A DNA stretch of 64,000 nt from Petrosia ficiformis (Eukaryota > Porifera > Demospongiae > Haplosclerida > Petrosiidae): contig OX345648.1 in the NCBI GenBank assembly GCA_947044365.1, positions 3,600,096 to 3,664,095 on the forward strand. Direction: 5' to 3'. Under the pieces are notes generated by a model. That model made no database searches and was not told the origin of the DNA. It saw only the letters and a list, made by a program, of their open reading frames with translations. Positions 1-12,200 of this stretch are shown in pieces. Position 1 is the first letter of the stretch. Every line of letters begins with the position of its first letter. The position numbers and the translations under genes are program-made.

Positions 1-3000
1 GTCCCAACTTGTGTAGCAGTTTGATACTCTTTTCAACCTCCTCCACCATGCACTCTACTCCAGTGACAAAAGCACCTAATTCCTGTATATATAAAAAGTT
101 ATATGATGCAAGTAAACTATCACCATAGCAACTAAGTTAAATTATAATCCACAGTTGAATTACATGATCAAACATGCAAATTATTTAAGATCATTGTAAT
201 ATTTATGTATCGTCACAATTTTATTTACTGACCTGAGATATATATTTCATAGCACCTCCTGAACCTGATCCAACATCTACTACTCTGTTACCTGGCTGTA
301 TATTGACTCTTACAAGTACATCCTGTGACATGTGTGCAATGAGAATTAAGGAATAGTAGGTGTATGCATGCATACAAGCAATCATGATATGAGTAGATGT
401 ATTGTAATACTTCTTATACAACATACAGGATTTCATACAGGATATTTTCCTTTGGGAGGAGATCATATGGGTGTGGTTACGAAGCCTATATAGGAGGGTC
501 TGAGGGCATGCCCCCCAGGAAAATTGTGAAAATTGGGTGCTATGAGATGGATTTTGGTGGGTTTCTGGCAGCTCACAGACTATTACTATGCTGTGATTTT
601 GAGCACTCTATTTACTACTTTGATTGATATTTGTGTGCTATTCCCATTATTTTGTTAAGCTGTTACATCTTACATGACATCATACTTTCTTAAAATTTCT
701 GGGGGTGAATTTAAATAATATAATTATTATAATTATATTAACTATATCTACTATAACTATATCTATATATCCACTATATATAATATATACTTGTTTATAA
801 TGATAATAAAAGTGTCAACCACAAAGTTGACACAAACACTTAGCATTATATACATATATGAACGAAAGTTGGAGGTGTCACTAAAATGAGGTTTTCTCAT
901 TTTAGCAATACATTAACCACAAAAGAGTAATGGCGAGGCTCCTGCACCTTTAATGCATTCACTATTCTCTTTCATTACAGTATCACCTGTAGTGGTCCCA
1001 CCAGTCCAACAGAAGTATAAGAGGATGCCTGATTATATTTTAGTGTGAATTATTACTGGGAGTAGTTGCTTATAAAATAGTATTCAATTCTTAACACTTT
1101 GCTGAGACTTGTTCCCACCTAGTTACACAAAAAGGCAATAGATCTTTTGCTTGACTGGACGGGGACAAGATTATAATTTGCTGCAACAACTAAATGTATT
1201 CTCAATATATGTAGAGCCTAGAGGTACACTGAAAACAGTACGTCTTTACAGCAGAACAGCTTAGAAAAAAAAAACAACATTTGTTTGTGCTCTACAAAAT
1301 AATGATGAAAAACTGCCACTCAATGGTTCTCTAGTTTAATGATAATTTTGAATGTGTACTTAGTTATAAGATAACAAATGGCATATGGCTATAAAGACAT
1401 ATGTGATATACTAGAGAGTCAATGCATCACTTACAATTGAAATTTATCGGCAGCCATTTGTTTCTGGGGCTACATACACTTTGATAACTTGTGCATAAAT
1501 ACAGGTAGGATGTGCATATACTAGGTAAAAGATCATATAGCAGTTGTACATAATTAACTATTTATACATATCCATATGGCCTCACAATTGATTAATCATT
1601 ATAATTATGTAACACTGTTGTCTTAGTTACCTTATGAACTTGTAGACCTCCAGGAGTAAAAAAACCCTCTCCCGGATAACTATCAGACTCATGATGGCCT
1701 TCATCGTGTTTACTATCCCCTGTTGTATCATCTTCTGTTGTATCATCCCTGTATTGTTCACCCTCATCACCTTCACAATCCCATTGTTGTAGATTTCTGG
1801 TAGGAGTGTCCCCAACTTTTCTTTTCTGCCATATCCAGTAAACTTCAGCCAAGTTACCATAAATCTGTTGATAAGCTTCACTATTCTGTCCAAGTATAAA
1901 TTCAAACACATACTCTTGATTATCATTGTCAGTGTAATGGGCATCCAAAAACATCTTGTGGTATTCCTAAAAATGAAATAACATAAGCAGATATGCGAGT
2001 GTTATTCCATTACAATATAATTAGAAGCAAATTATTCCATTTAAGTTAAACAGCAGAGTTTTAAATACTACTTTCATTGCTTCAAATGTTCTAACATTGT
2101 TATTAAATAAAAATTCACTCACAAAATGATCTTTATCAAACTCACCAAACTAGTATTCTTAAAAAGGTGATTTTCTTCATACTAATAGTAAATTCTACTG
2201 AAACACGTATACTCGAGTAGATATTATATAGAGTACATAACTTTGATTACTAAATGCAGAAATCATTTCTGTAATACATGTAATAAAAGAATTAACAGCA
2301 AATAAAACTGAACATTTGAAGCACAATTTTAATTGTTTGCATTAGTTTTGCATTAGAATCTTGATCAGTATTATAAGAAAGGAATACCTATAATTACAGG
2401 CCCATACACAAGGGGATTCCATTTCAAAGCAGGGTTTGATGAGGAGTTTTTGTTAGAGAGAGGAAAGAATCAATCATCAACCAGGAAATTTTTGTTAATT
2501 CAGGCCCTCTAAGATTGCTTCTGGTGGATTCTGGGGCCACAGAAGGCTTGTACCTGAAATGTTGTTGCATGTTGAAATAAATTCGGTCTGAAATTTAGGG
2601 GGGGATGATTTCCTCCTAAAAATGGAGAGAGCAAGCTTATGAAGAGTACTCTTTATTTCAGTTCAATATTAGTTGTGATTATTACCGAGAGTTAGCCTCA
2701 GATTGGAATTTTCTTACACAAAAAAACCCAACACTACAACCCCCCTTTTCAAAACTCTGTGTTTTGGCCAGATAAAGTCACTTACAACAAGTCTCCTATA
2801 ATGAGTTGGATGACCTTTAGGAGTAGCAACATTAATATTACGATGAAGGTGAGACTCTCGAAACATTATGTATCCTCCAGGTTGTAGCATTCTATACAAT
2901 ATAAATAGTAATGTTATGAACATAGGTAATAATATGTAATGATGGTAACACGCAATATAGGTCATACTGGTAATACTGGTAATGTAGGTAATAAAGATAA

Positions 3001-6000
3001 TACTGGTAATATATGTAATATAGGTAATATAGGTAATACTGGTAATATATGTAATATAGGTAATATAGATAATACTGGTAATACATGTATATGTAATAAA
3101 GGTAATACTGGTAATATATGTAATATAGGTAATATATGTAATAAAGATAATACTGGAGGACTATATACCTAGAACATTCTAATTAAGACATTGTTTATGG
3201 TATAGAGTAAACTGTTTATTTAACCTTAGCTAATAATGTATTCTGTTTGTATGGTACCTGAATGTTCCAGAAGAATCTGTTAGATTTGTATATATATAAG
3301 GCACTTGGTCATTTTTTGAGAGAGTTGAGTTGTTTCTTTTGCTAGTATATATTGTTGTCTTAGTCAAGTTATAGTGGGGTCCATGACAGTAATATATGTA
3401 ATATATGTAATATATGTAATAAAGGTAATACTGGTAATATATGTAATATAAGTAATAAAGGTAGTATAGGTAATACCAGGAGCCGATAATGACGTTGACC
3501 ACAAAGCATAAGAGTAGGAACAGTAAACGACCACGCATTTAATTAAATTGGGCAAACTATCTGTCTGACCGTCTGTTACTATTTTTAGAACCCACGTGTA
3601 TACAACTTCGTTAAATATGGCGTCTACACTTCGACGATCTTCAAAGGTTAGCTATGAAACGAACACGTATAGACGCATAAATGGAGTCACCTACTATCAG
3701 GAAAGTGAGAACATGCTTTGGGGAAACCGAGAAATAACTGTTTAGTCCTGTTCAAGAGTGTTTGACATCATTGCCTTCTGTCATTGAAATGATTGCAGTG
3801 AAGGCTTTCGACTACTTTGTCAATGGCTTCACTAGGAACATCTTCACAGTCTACACGAACCAGAATATCGCTCAATTCTTTTCTCTGTTATACAGGAAAC
3901 TTAGTCAATGTAGGTCAGACAGATAGTTTGCCCAATTTAATTAAATGCGTGGTCGTTTACCGCTCCTACTCTTACGCTTTGTGGTCAACGTCATCATGGG
4001 CTCCTGGTAATACTAGTAACAGAATAAGCACAAGCTGGATGAATGCTCAGCTTGTAAGAGAAGTTGGTACACAAAGTGTAATATTGATGAGGGATTTTGT
4101 TTAATGTATATAATTATATATATATATTATGTTTGTGTCACTTGCGCGACTATGCGTTGTATACGTAGTTAAGGAAGTTGCGTCATTCCCGGGGGCTCGG
4201 TCAATTAATGGGCGTGGCGCGTAAACGAACGCGCGATCAAGCTCTACACACCAGCAGAAAGAAAGCTGTTGAACTTACGTAGAAACTGGAACTAATAGCT
4301 AGCTATTCTGCCTGAAATATATTCCTAAAGTTCTACAAGGTCCTTTGAAAGGTCAGGAGAGTAGATAATCAAAATAATAACTATAATAAGCTGTTGTCTT
4401 TCATGCTTGATAAAGTCAGCCATGATTACTGAATTCTGCACACCACAAAGCAGTCATATCTTCACTTAAATTTGTAAAGCAATCATAGGGATGTTTTTTT
4501 CTCTATATACACTTGTTTCAAAAATTATTTACCTTTCCACAAAAGTTATGTACACAAATATGGTATGCTATAGCCACACCAACCATATCAGCACTTTTAA
4601 GTGTCTTTCTTTTCCCTTAGTGATGCATTAAGCACTAGACACATAATATATTTGATTGCTCAGAGTGCTTAGCTGCTGACCAACAGTATAAAGTTAAATT
4701 TACATTTAACATTATTAATACTTGAGTGTTCTAAGATTAATTGGTTTAGAAAGATTTCATTAACTATATTATTCATGTTGCACATGCACTGCACATGATC
4801 TGTTTATATAGTTTATCTCTTGTGGTAACCAATTAGTACAACCTTTACTGGTACAGTATATAGTACAGTAGTACTCCCTATGTAGGGATGGTGTGGAAAC
4901 AAAATGGCCACCCCCCAATACATTTCAATTGCAAGTGATGAGTTGAAATCTCTGCTAATATAAACAGATAATAAATCTTGATATACACATAAATGTTGAT
5001 ATTGGCCATTTTTACCACTACCAATACTTTGTAGATGGCCAAAGATAATCTTTAATCTACTTTAAAGATGATCCCTAGCCATCTAGACGGCTCGGCCTGT
5101 GTTGAGTGACAAAATTGCAAGATAATTGATATAAAGAACAATAAAAATTAAAAAGCACAGGAACAAGATTAGAATGGTATCTTAGCAACAAAATTAAATA
5201 CCACTAACAATCATACATAAAATTAAAAGCACAACACAAAGAACCGGTATGTATGTACTGTTGCTATGTGGGAAGTGGTGTTTAATTTTCATGGTTGCTA
5301 TGGTACCATCCCGATCTTGTTCCTGTGCTTTTCAGTTTTGAGATCCCTACATACTGTTTCATTTTTTTTTAAATATTCTTTTATTTATTTATTCTTGTAT
5401 ATAAACTAATTGGTGCTGTTAATGGCCTATCAGAAATTGTGTCGGTTCACAAGCTAATTTTCTCAGTTGCTTGCTACAAAGCAACGGTTCACAAAAGATT
5501 TTCTATGGTTACTACAAAAGTAATCTCAACAAAACAGAGATTTTGTTAAAAGATGTTACTCTTGAAAATTGATGAGCACACTAGTTAATTTTGAAACAAA
5601 CAGATTTTTATTATTATTAATGATGTTAATTACTACAAACTTTTTCTTAATATTGCCAACTACAGTGGTGCATATCAACAGAACATGACTGAATGCTATA
5701 TACATTTAAGTTATTGAATTTCAAGCTGTATAGACATGATAATTAAGGCAGTGAAATATCACTTTTAAGGCAACATCAATAATAATCATTTATATGTTAT
5801 CTTCTCATCAACTGAAATTTTAGTATAGGATATAGGAGGTATTTTATACCATGGTAACACAAAAGTATGCAATTAAATCACAGCACATATGCATGTAGAA
5901 ACCATAGTACTATCCCAATTAGCATCGACTATAAAAACTGTGAAAACTGTGAAAATACAATTAGATGATTTAGTGGCTAGACACCCTGTCTACAGGCATG

Positions 6001-8170
6001 TTATGGGGATATATCTCCTCATGGTACATCAAAGGTTACTATGGCAATCGCCCATGCACAGTGGTATAATATATACATAGCTATATATATAACATAATAA
6101 CACATAAGATAGACAATAAGTAGGTATATACTATATAGGAATGCTTATTCAGTAATGATAACATATCAATTGTGTTAATTTGGGTAAATTGTCAATATAG
6201 TTTAGTAAAAAGACCAATAATGAATTTCTAAGTTGTATTGGATTACCAATCAAAACACTCCATTGACAAATTGTCATGGTAACCACTTTGAAACATGTGG
6301 CTTAAAAGTTATGATTTAAAATGTCATAGTGAATCTACATGTACTTATTACAGAGTTCTCCCTAGGCATCTATAGCAGATGCTGTACCCTTCTATATGTT
6401 ACTAGCACCTGATTAACAATTAATGTTGCACCCTTCTTACGGTTGCTTTTAGAAAATGTCAGAAGGGGGGAGCAAACATAACATAGAGAATGTATTCAGG
6501 AGTCAATTGAATAGTGAATGAGAGCACACCATTAAAGGGGTTTTGTGGGTATGCCAATAGATAATGTTTGGCTTGCAGGTCCTCTGAGATTGACTCTGAT
6601 ATAATCTGGTTCAATCACAAAGGAAAAATCCCTATTAAACTCTTGTTCTATGATATAAAGAGAGGTAGCTTGTAAGTAAATTCTTAAAATTGGTACGTTC
6701 GAATCTCCAAGGAGGGGCAAAAAGCTTTCAAGGGAGCATCCCTAAAACAAACACTGATTCTTCTTGCAATCATAGAACAAAAAATAGCTCAAGCAATTAT
6801 TATAATTTTTACTCTATTATCTAATTAAAGATTCTTATGCTGTGGTCAGCCACAAAGAAATTGAATTATTGTATCCATCTATTAGTGGTGGGCGATACCA
6901 GTAATTTTCATTTCAATATGATACCAAGTAGTATGGGAATCAGTATCGATGATATCACGTATGATGTGCCTGCCTATGTAAATGTCAAATTTTATATGAA
7001 TTCAGTTAAAAATGTGGAAGCAATACGAAACTTTTTCTGTGAAATGAGTATGTCAGATTATAAGAGGTGTGGTGATTAGTATCAGTATCAGTATTATACT
7101 TGGACATTACTCAATATCAGAAATTTCAGACGTGGTATCGAAGTATTGAGTACTTTGGTATCGAATCGCCCATCACTACCTTCTATTGGTGAGAACACTG
7201 CTACTTACAATTTAGCTAGTTAGATAGTTATAATTATTCTAAAGTGAATACTTACTTCAATGAATTGTTAGCAAACTGTTGTACTTCCTTATCATCAATA
7301 ACCAATAGGAAAAAATCAAATCAAAGGAGTCAGGAGGATAACTCATTTTAGTTGCATCCAAAACCTGATAGCTAACGTTGGGATACAAAGAACTACTCAC
7401 TTCTTTGTTTTTACTAATGAACTCTTCTATGAAGTCTGTGGAAATAACCTCTTTAAAAGTATTGGCTAGTATTCCTGTGAGCCGACTATAATGAGAGAAA
7501 AAAAACTAAAGTAAAATCATGTTGACTTGAAACTGAACTCCTAAATATCTCAAAAAATGAATTTGACTGGGGTAATTGCATGCACTTAAAGCACATGTGC
7601 ACAAGAACCTTTATTTGGAAGAACATGTTATCAATAAGAAACAAAATTAAAAGATAGGTAAAGTAAACGACGATCAATTATAGTCTTGCATATGTATGTA
7701 CATGATTACAACATTTAAGTATTACTGCATGAACTACCTACATGTACATATGTATAGAAGTATGACACTCAATGATCAACACACTGTCATGTATTCATAA
7801 ACTAAACATGAAACTTATTTTTAAAAAACACCATATCATCAGCACTAGGACCACAATACCTAAATTTATTACTCCTTCCCAAAATCTGCTCACCTAAACC
7901 ATTGATACCACATCTTTAAGGTAAACTGTTGCCTGAACCAGTGAACTAGATAGGCACATGTAGGTATATTGTGATGACTCACCCAACTCCTGCTCCTAGT
8001 TCCAAAACTTTCATTGTTTTTGGATCTTTAAAATATGATTTAAAGAGTTCTGAAACTTCTTTACTATCAATTTCTACCATAGCAGATGTTATGTCTTCAG
8101 GTTTATTTCCCAGCATAGTAGCAACATTTACTCCTCCCTGCTGACCTCGTTCTCTCCAGTGTGTTTCCAT
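1..8170 (-). CDS. Phosphoethanolamine N-methyltransferase-like gene, multi-exon, 3' end outside window
   Basis: Probably makes phosphocholine by three SAM-dependent methylations of phosphoethanolamine in the cytosol. Six coding exons can be followed on the minus strand: 8170-7983, 7485-7256, 2891-2786, 1966-1631, 322-233 and 82 to beyond 1, all with GT/AG borders and compatible phases. Exon 1 ends in the first SAM motif VLELGAGVG, which continues as RLTG in exon 2. Exon 2 carries DSFDLIFSYWLLM, exon 3 LQPGGYIMFRES and PTHYRR, exon 4 VYWIWQKRK and GEGFFTPGG, and exon 5 the second SAM motif VVDVGSGSGG. This order matches bifunctional PMT enzymes with two methyltransferase domains. The start at 8170 places motif I near residue 55, as in the family. 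Oddities: the reading frame in exon 2 shifts near 7297, and the interdomain linker is very acidic. Family assignment is strong; activity is uncertain because of the frameshift. Confidence 0.85.
2938..3165. repeat. GGTAATACT-type minisatellite in PMT intron
   Basis: Tandem 9-base units such as GGTAATACT and GGTAATATA, interspersed with TGTAATATA, fill about 225 bases. They give open but meaningless frames on both strands (GNTGN-like on plus, YYLYY-like on minus). The array lies in the 4.4 kb intron of the methyltransferase gene. Confidence 0.85.
3387..3480. repeat. Second block of the same minisatellite
   Basis: Repeats of TAATATATG and GGTAATACT as in the array 220 bases upstream. It runs directly into the left arm of the foldback element that begins near 3470, so the array and the element may have spread together. 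Confidence 0.75.
3470..4012. mobile_element. Foldback element with about 100-base inverted arms
   Basis: The stretch 3470-3569 is repeated as its reverse complement at about 3914-4012 with few mismatches; the arms include the words GACGTTGACCACAAAGC and ATGCGTGGTCGTTTAC. The 340-base interior is richer in CG than its surroundings. It holds a 42-codon ATG frame on plus (3617-3745, beginning MASTLRRSSK) and a stop-terminated open stretch on minus (about 3890-3772) preceded by an acceptor-like TATAACAG. The architecture fits a non-autonomous TIR transposon; I do not recognise the superfamily. Confidence 0.7.
4100..4510 (+). mobile_element. MITE family 1, copy 1
   Basis: About 400 bases nearly identical to 58425-58850 and, inverted, to 11737-12180. 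The core contains CCCGGGGGCTCGGTCAATTA and GGGCGTGGCGCG, and the right end is AAGCAATCATAGGGATG followed by a T-run and CTCTATATACACTTG. The left inverted repeat seen in the 58 kb copy is missing here. It sits in the methyltransferase intron. Confidence 0.8.
4865..5400. mobile_element. Foldback MITE family 2, copy 1 (inner hairpin 5150-5332)
   Basis: The left part, TAGTACTCCCTATGTAGGGA followed by ATGGCCACC and CTCTGCTAATATA, matches 39670-39760. Inside lies a long hairpin: AGCACAGGAACAAGATT at 5153-5169 and its complement AATCTTGTTCCTGTGCT with a few differences near 5330. The right end TCCCTACATACT plus TTTCATTTTTT matches 40187-40225, 16286 and 43738. This is a non-autonomous element family. 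Confidence 0.65.
5828..6065 (+). repeat. Dispersed repeat, second copy at 54211-54537
   Basis: Shares TATTTTATACCATGGTAACA, AAAGTATGCAATTAAATCAC, TAGAAACCATAGTACTAT and the CTGTCTACAG region, in the same order, with the insertion at 54.2 kb. It probably belongs to a small non-autonomous transposon or SINE. The ends are not clear in this copy. Confidence 0.6.
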
Positions 8171-9260
8171 GATTTTTAAAGTCTGCCATCAATTACAAAT
8201 TCAGTCACTTCCTTTTACAATCTTGAAGTAATTATTCCCAGTTATAATACTAATGATGATGATGTAAAGAAATGTTATAATTATATAATAGAAAAGTCAG
8301 TGACTTGATTATATGAGATTAATGAATGCACCTCGATTAATCATTTTGCAATTAATCCCAATTATTCTTGACAAAAAATAATATTGTAGACATAACGAAC
8401 ACCATGCCGTGCACTATCAGAGTATCAGTACATGTAAATATAAATTTTGAATATTACTATTGATTTGAATTACTGACACAACCGACATAACGCTAAAATG
8501 AGGAAACTACGATAGAATTTATGAACTTCTGTGGTTATACCCATTAAATTCATTTGGTCATCATAAAAAATTAATAGTGTAACTGTGGAGAAATCAGAAC
8601 TTTCAAACACTTACTTCAATGTATTTCTGCATTAAAGATTAATCATTCTGGTATCTGTGGCTTTCTTAGAAGATCTTTTATACAACAAAGTAAGTTAGAA
8701 GAATTTCTGAGCGTTTTTGAATTGTAAAATTATAATATATACCTAGAAACTTTGCTTATTAATTCCCAAAGCACAGAATTAAAATTTGTTAGTCAGTCAT
8801 GTGAATTGATTAATTATCACATTCCTATCCGTCACAAATTCTATCACAATTGCCCCAGACATTCCCTCATTTTAGTTTTGCACCAGCCACTCGCACTAGA
8901 CTAGAAAGTCACTTAATGCACTAAGTTACCATGCCACAGTGGGCAAATAGCACTGAATTAATGAATTCCATGCCGCTCGCCCACTGTCATTCCATGTTTT
9001 TGCATAAATTGCTATGGTACTCATATCAATACTATGTAATATAATTATATATATATTATTTGCCTTCATTGTGTAATAACAATAACAATAATAATAATAA
9101 CCGTACGCACAAATCGTTGATCGCTAGATTCTAAAATACAAGACCGTCATCACAATATGGCTGAGTAACCTCTCATTTTTCTCCGAAGTTGTAGGGACTC
9201 TCCCTTCCCACGCAATCGGGTATCCTTTAATTAAAAACTTTTAGTAAGTGTGTCGACGTC
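8171..9260. promoter_or_regulatory. Intergenic interval between divergent genes, putative bidirectional promoter
   Basis: The methyltransferase start (8170, minus) and the glycosyltransferase start (9261, plus) face away from each other across 1.1 kb. The 9090-9260 part has several CG dinucleotides (CGTACGCAC, ATCGTTGATCG, GTGTCGACGTC) against an otherwise very AT-rich background, as expected of a core promoter. No TATA box is obvious at the expected distance. I saw no further coding exon here. Confidence 0.35.
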
Positions 9261-12200
9261 ATGTTCAGTTCTGCGGTTAGACCTCGTTATCTGTTACTTC
9301 TAGTTTTATCAGTTCTGCTCTATTCATTGTGTTATATACTGTTTTATGAAGGTAATGACAGACTCTATGGTGTTATTATTATACTTGACTGTATATTGGA
9401 GGGCAGAGTAAATCTCCATAATTATTATAATTATATGCATTTCTAAGAAATATAAACTTTCGTGGGGGCCATGCCCCCATGAATTTTTATCCATGGGGTC
9501 CTGTACCCCCATGGCCTATATAGTCTGACCAGCCACACCCTTCACTTGGAGGAGGAAAGGTGTAGCTAGCCAGACTACCCATGGCCCCATACTTTCTATG
9601 CCACTGTAAACTAATAATTACAGGGCTGCCAACATTATTTACTTCTTGCTCCTAACTTGGCTTTTACAAATCCTTATATTTTACCTTGCTGAGATCCTAA
9701 GAATATCCCAAGATCATTATATGTGCATTATTGTAATAGAAAACTTAGTGCAACACTTATGTCTCGATTACACATTGTGCAAAGTACAAACGATGGTCCC
9801 TTCATTGACTTCTTTGCCCACATAAACATGATGGATTTGGAGGGTAAAATTTGGAGGGTAACTATTGGGTGAAAAAAAAGAGCCTGTATTTTCAGCAGGT
9901 TAATAATCCGCCTTAATATTAATATTTTAATAATTCGGGTAAGTTTCGAGTGAAAGAATTGTTGATATAACCTATACAAAACAGAAATCTGCAACTGATG
10001 AGAACTGAAGCAAGTACAGTCAAAAATGACAAACCAATGCTTCAGATTCTGCTTCCAATGTTCTTCATTTGTATCTTCATGTTTGAAGATCATCAGAAAC
10101 CCAATCCCTTAGCTGCACAATACTGTCAATACACAACACGTGTTTCCTAATTCAGGTAGGAAAAGGGTTAAACTTCAAATTAAAAAAATGTGTTCTGTGG
10201 GGTAATTATCTGGTGCAATCATTGAACGTTCTGCACTATGAGTGCATTCATTATAATTGTGAATAGAGTTCACGTCTTATACATTATATATTGCTTGACT
10301 AACAGTAATAATGATTTTAGAGTACATTACCACAGTTACTAGATGTGTTCTAGTTATAGTCAGTACACTGTAAAAACTGATTTGTTATTTTGACCTGGTT
10401 ATATGAGTTTCGTTTTTATAATTATAACATAAATTTATGAAGCCAAGAACAAGCTGCAAAAGTAGATGGCATTCACACTGCTTGTTAACCCTTAGAAGAC
10501 TGATGTCACATATATGTGACATTTCACCCCTATATGGTTCCAAGTGTGTTCCTAGCAATACGAAGCTCTCCAAATGTTTGTAATTGGTGTCAGGCACAAG
10601 CCCATGAATATGGCTAAAAAGTTGATGGTTTTTCGGCCACCCTTTGGCCTAAATAACAACTACGGTGGGAATTTTAAAGGGGGGTGTCCCCCCGTTGATG
10701 GGGGTTGGAAGGGGGCTGTGCCCCCTCACTGCCCACGCAAATTGTGGTTTCAGTGACCCCACCCACGCGCTCTGGTGGGTTCCTTAGGCATTTCCCTTGG
10801 TGTAAAACCGGAAATCGTGGGTCTAGCTGGTACCGACATGCAGTGGGGTCATTTTGTTTGCCACAGTTCCAGTCAAAAGAGGGAGAGCACTGCATTTGAT
10901 TTAATCCTACGAAGCGCTTGGGGACTTTCGAGTGCCAGTAGGCAAGTTTGTGGAAGTAGTACTCCATGTCGGAAAAGGAGCCAAGTTTGGGGTAGAGAAA
11001 GTGAACAGTGGCCAAAGTAAATGCAATAGAGTCGCCAGTGTTGGAAATGGGAAAAATTTTGAAAAACAAGCTCAGTCCTCTAAGGGTTAATAAGTGTCAC
11101 TGTCAAAGCAGCTAGTTATAGTAAACTTTTGTCACAAGATATAACATAACTCTGTACTATAAGGGCATACATTATTCATACTGTAATACTTATAGACATA
11201 TGACATTGTATATAACAAACTGTGGTAACCTGTTAGCATCATGTGTTTTTACACTTAGGATCACATGTTTTGCATCTAGATTTGTCTAGAACATTCTATA
11301 GTTTTTGTATATAAGTAAGCAGTGGTGTTCAGTTCAGTTAGTTCAGTTCTGTTATGTAAAGTTAATAAGTTTAATTAGTATACAACAATTACTACACAAA
11401 CCAACTGAATTGAGTGAAACAACAAACAATTTTTTACAGTGTTGCAACTGTGCTAACAAATAAGTTATTTTAACAACTTTGTTTTTGCAGTGTAGATCTG
11501 ATCTGTTATCATAGTTATAGAGTGGTTTATTCTTGTAAATATACTTATAATATATAATTATAGAATAATGGTTAATCCTAAGATATTTTTCTTTCTTTTA
11601 TTTAACCAAGTAATGAATGTAAATGACACTTTTCATCATTATCACGGTAAATAATGAAATTAAAGTTGATTTGGACTCTGGAGTGCACTTCATTTATGGT
11701 CTATGCATTTGGTCACTTTTCAAATGTAATTCAACAAGTGTATATAGAGAAAAAACATCCCTATGATTGCTTTACAAATTTAAGTGAAGATATGACTGCT
11801 TTGTGGTGTGCAGAATTCAGTAATCATGGCTGACTTTATCAAGCATGAAAGACAACAGCTTATTATATTTATTATTTTGATTATCTACTCTCCTGACCTT
11901 TCAAAGGACCTTGTAGAACTTTAGGAATATATTTCAGGCAGAATAGCTAGCTATTAGTTCCAGTTTCTACGTAAGCTCAACAGCTTTCTTTCTGCTGGTG
12001 TGTAGAGCTTGATCGCGCGTTCTTTTACGCGCCACGCCCATTAATTGACCGAGCCCCCGGGAATGATGTAACTTCCTTAACTACGTATACAACGCATAGT
12101 CGCGCAAGTGACACAAACATATATAATTATATATAATATATAATTATATATAATTATATATATATATACATTAAACCCCGTGGAAAGCAAATTTTTTTTA

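Noticed and set aside
2892..3172. Open frames of 60-80 codons on both strands rich in GNTGN or YYLYY
   Set aside because: They are translations of the 9-base minisatellite and carry no domain or splice support.
6532..6720. 62-codon minus-strand frame (ends LSIGIPTKPL) inside the methyltransferase intron
   Set aside because: Reads protein-like, but no family was recognised and a partly similar stretch near 2490 suggests a repeat; not enough to call.
10574..11069. Several overlapping frames of 60-130 codons on both strands
   Set aside because: All lie within the piggyBac-type MITE; the open frames follow from its GC-rich composition and none resembles a transposase.
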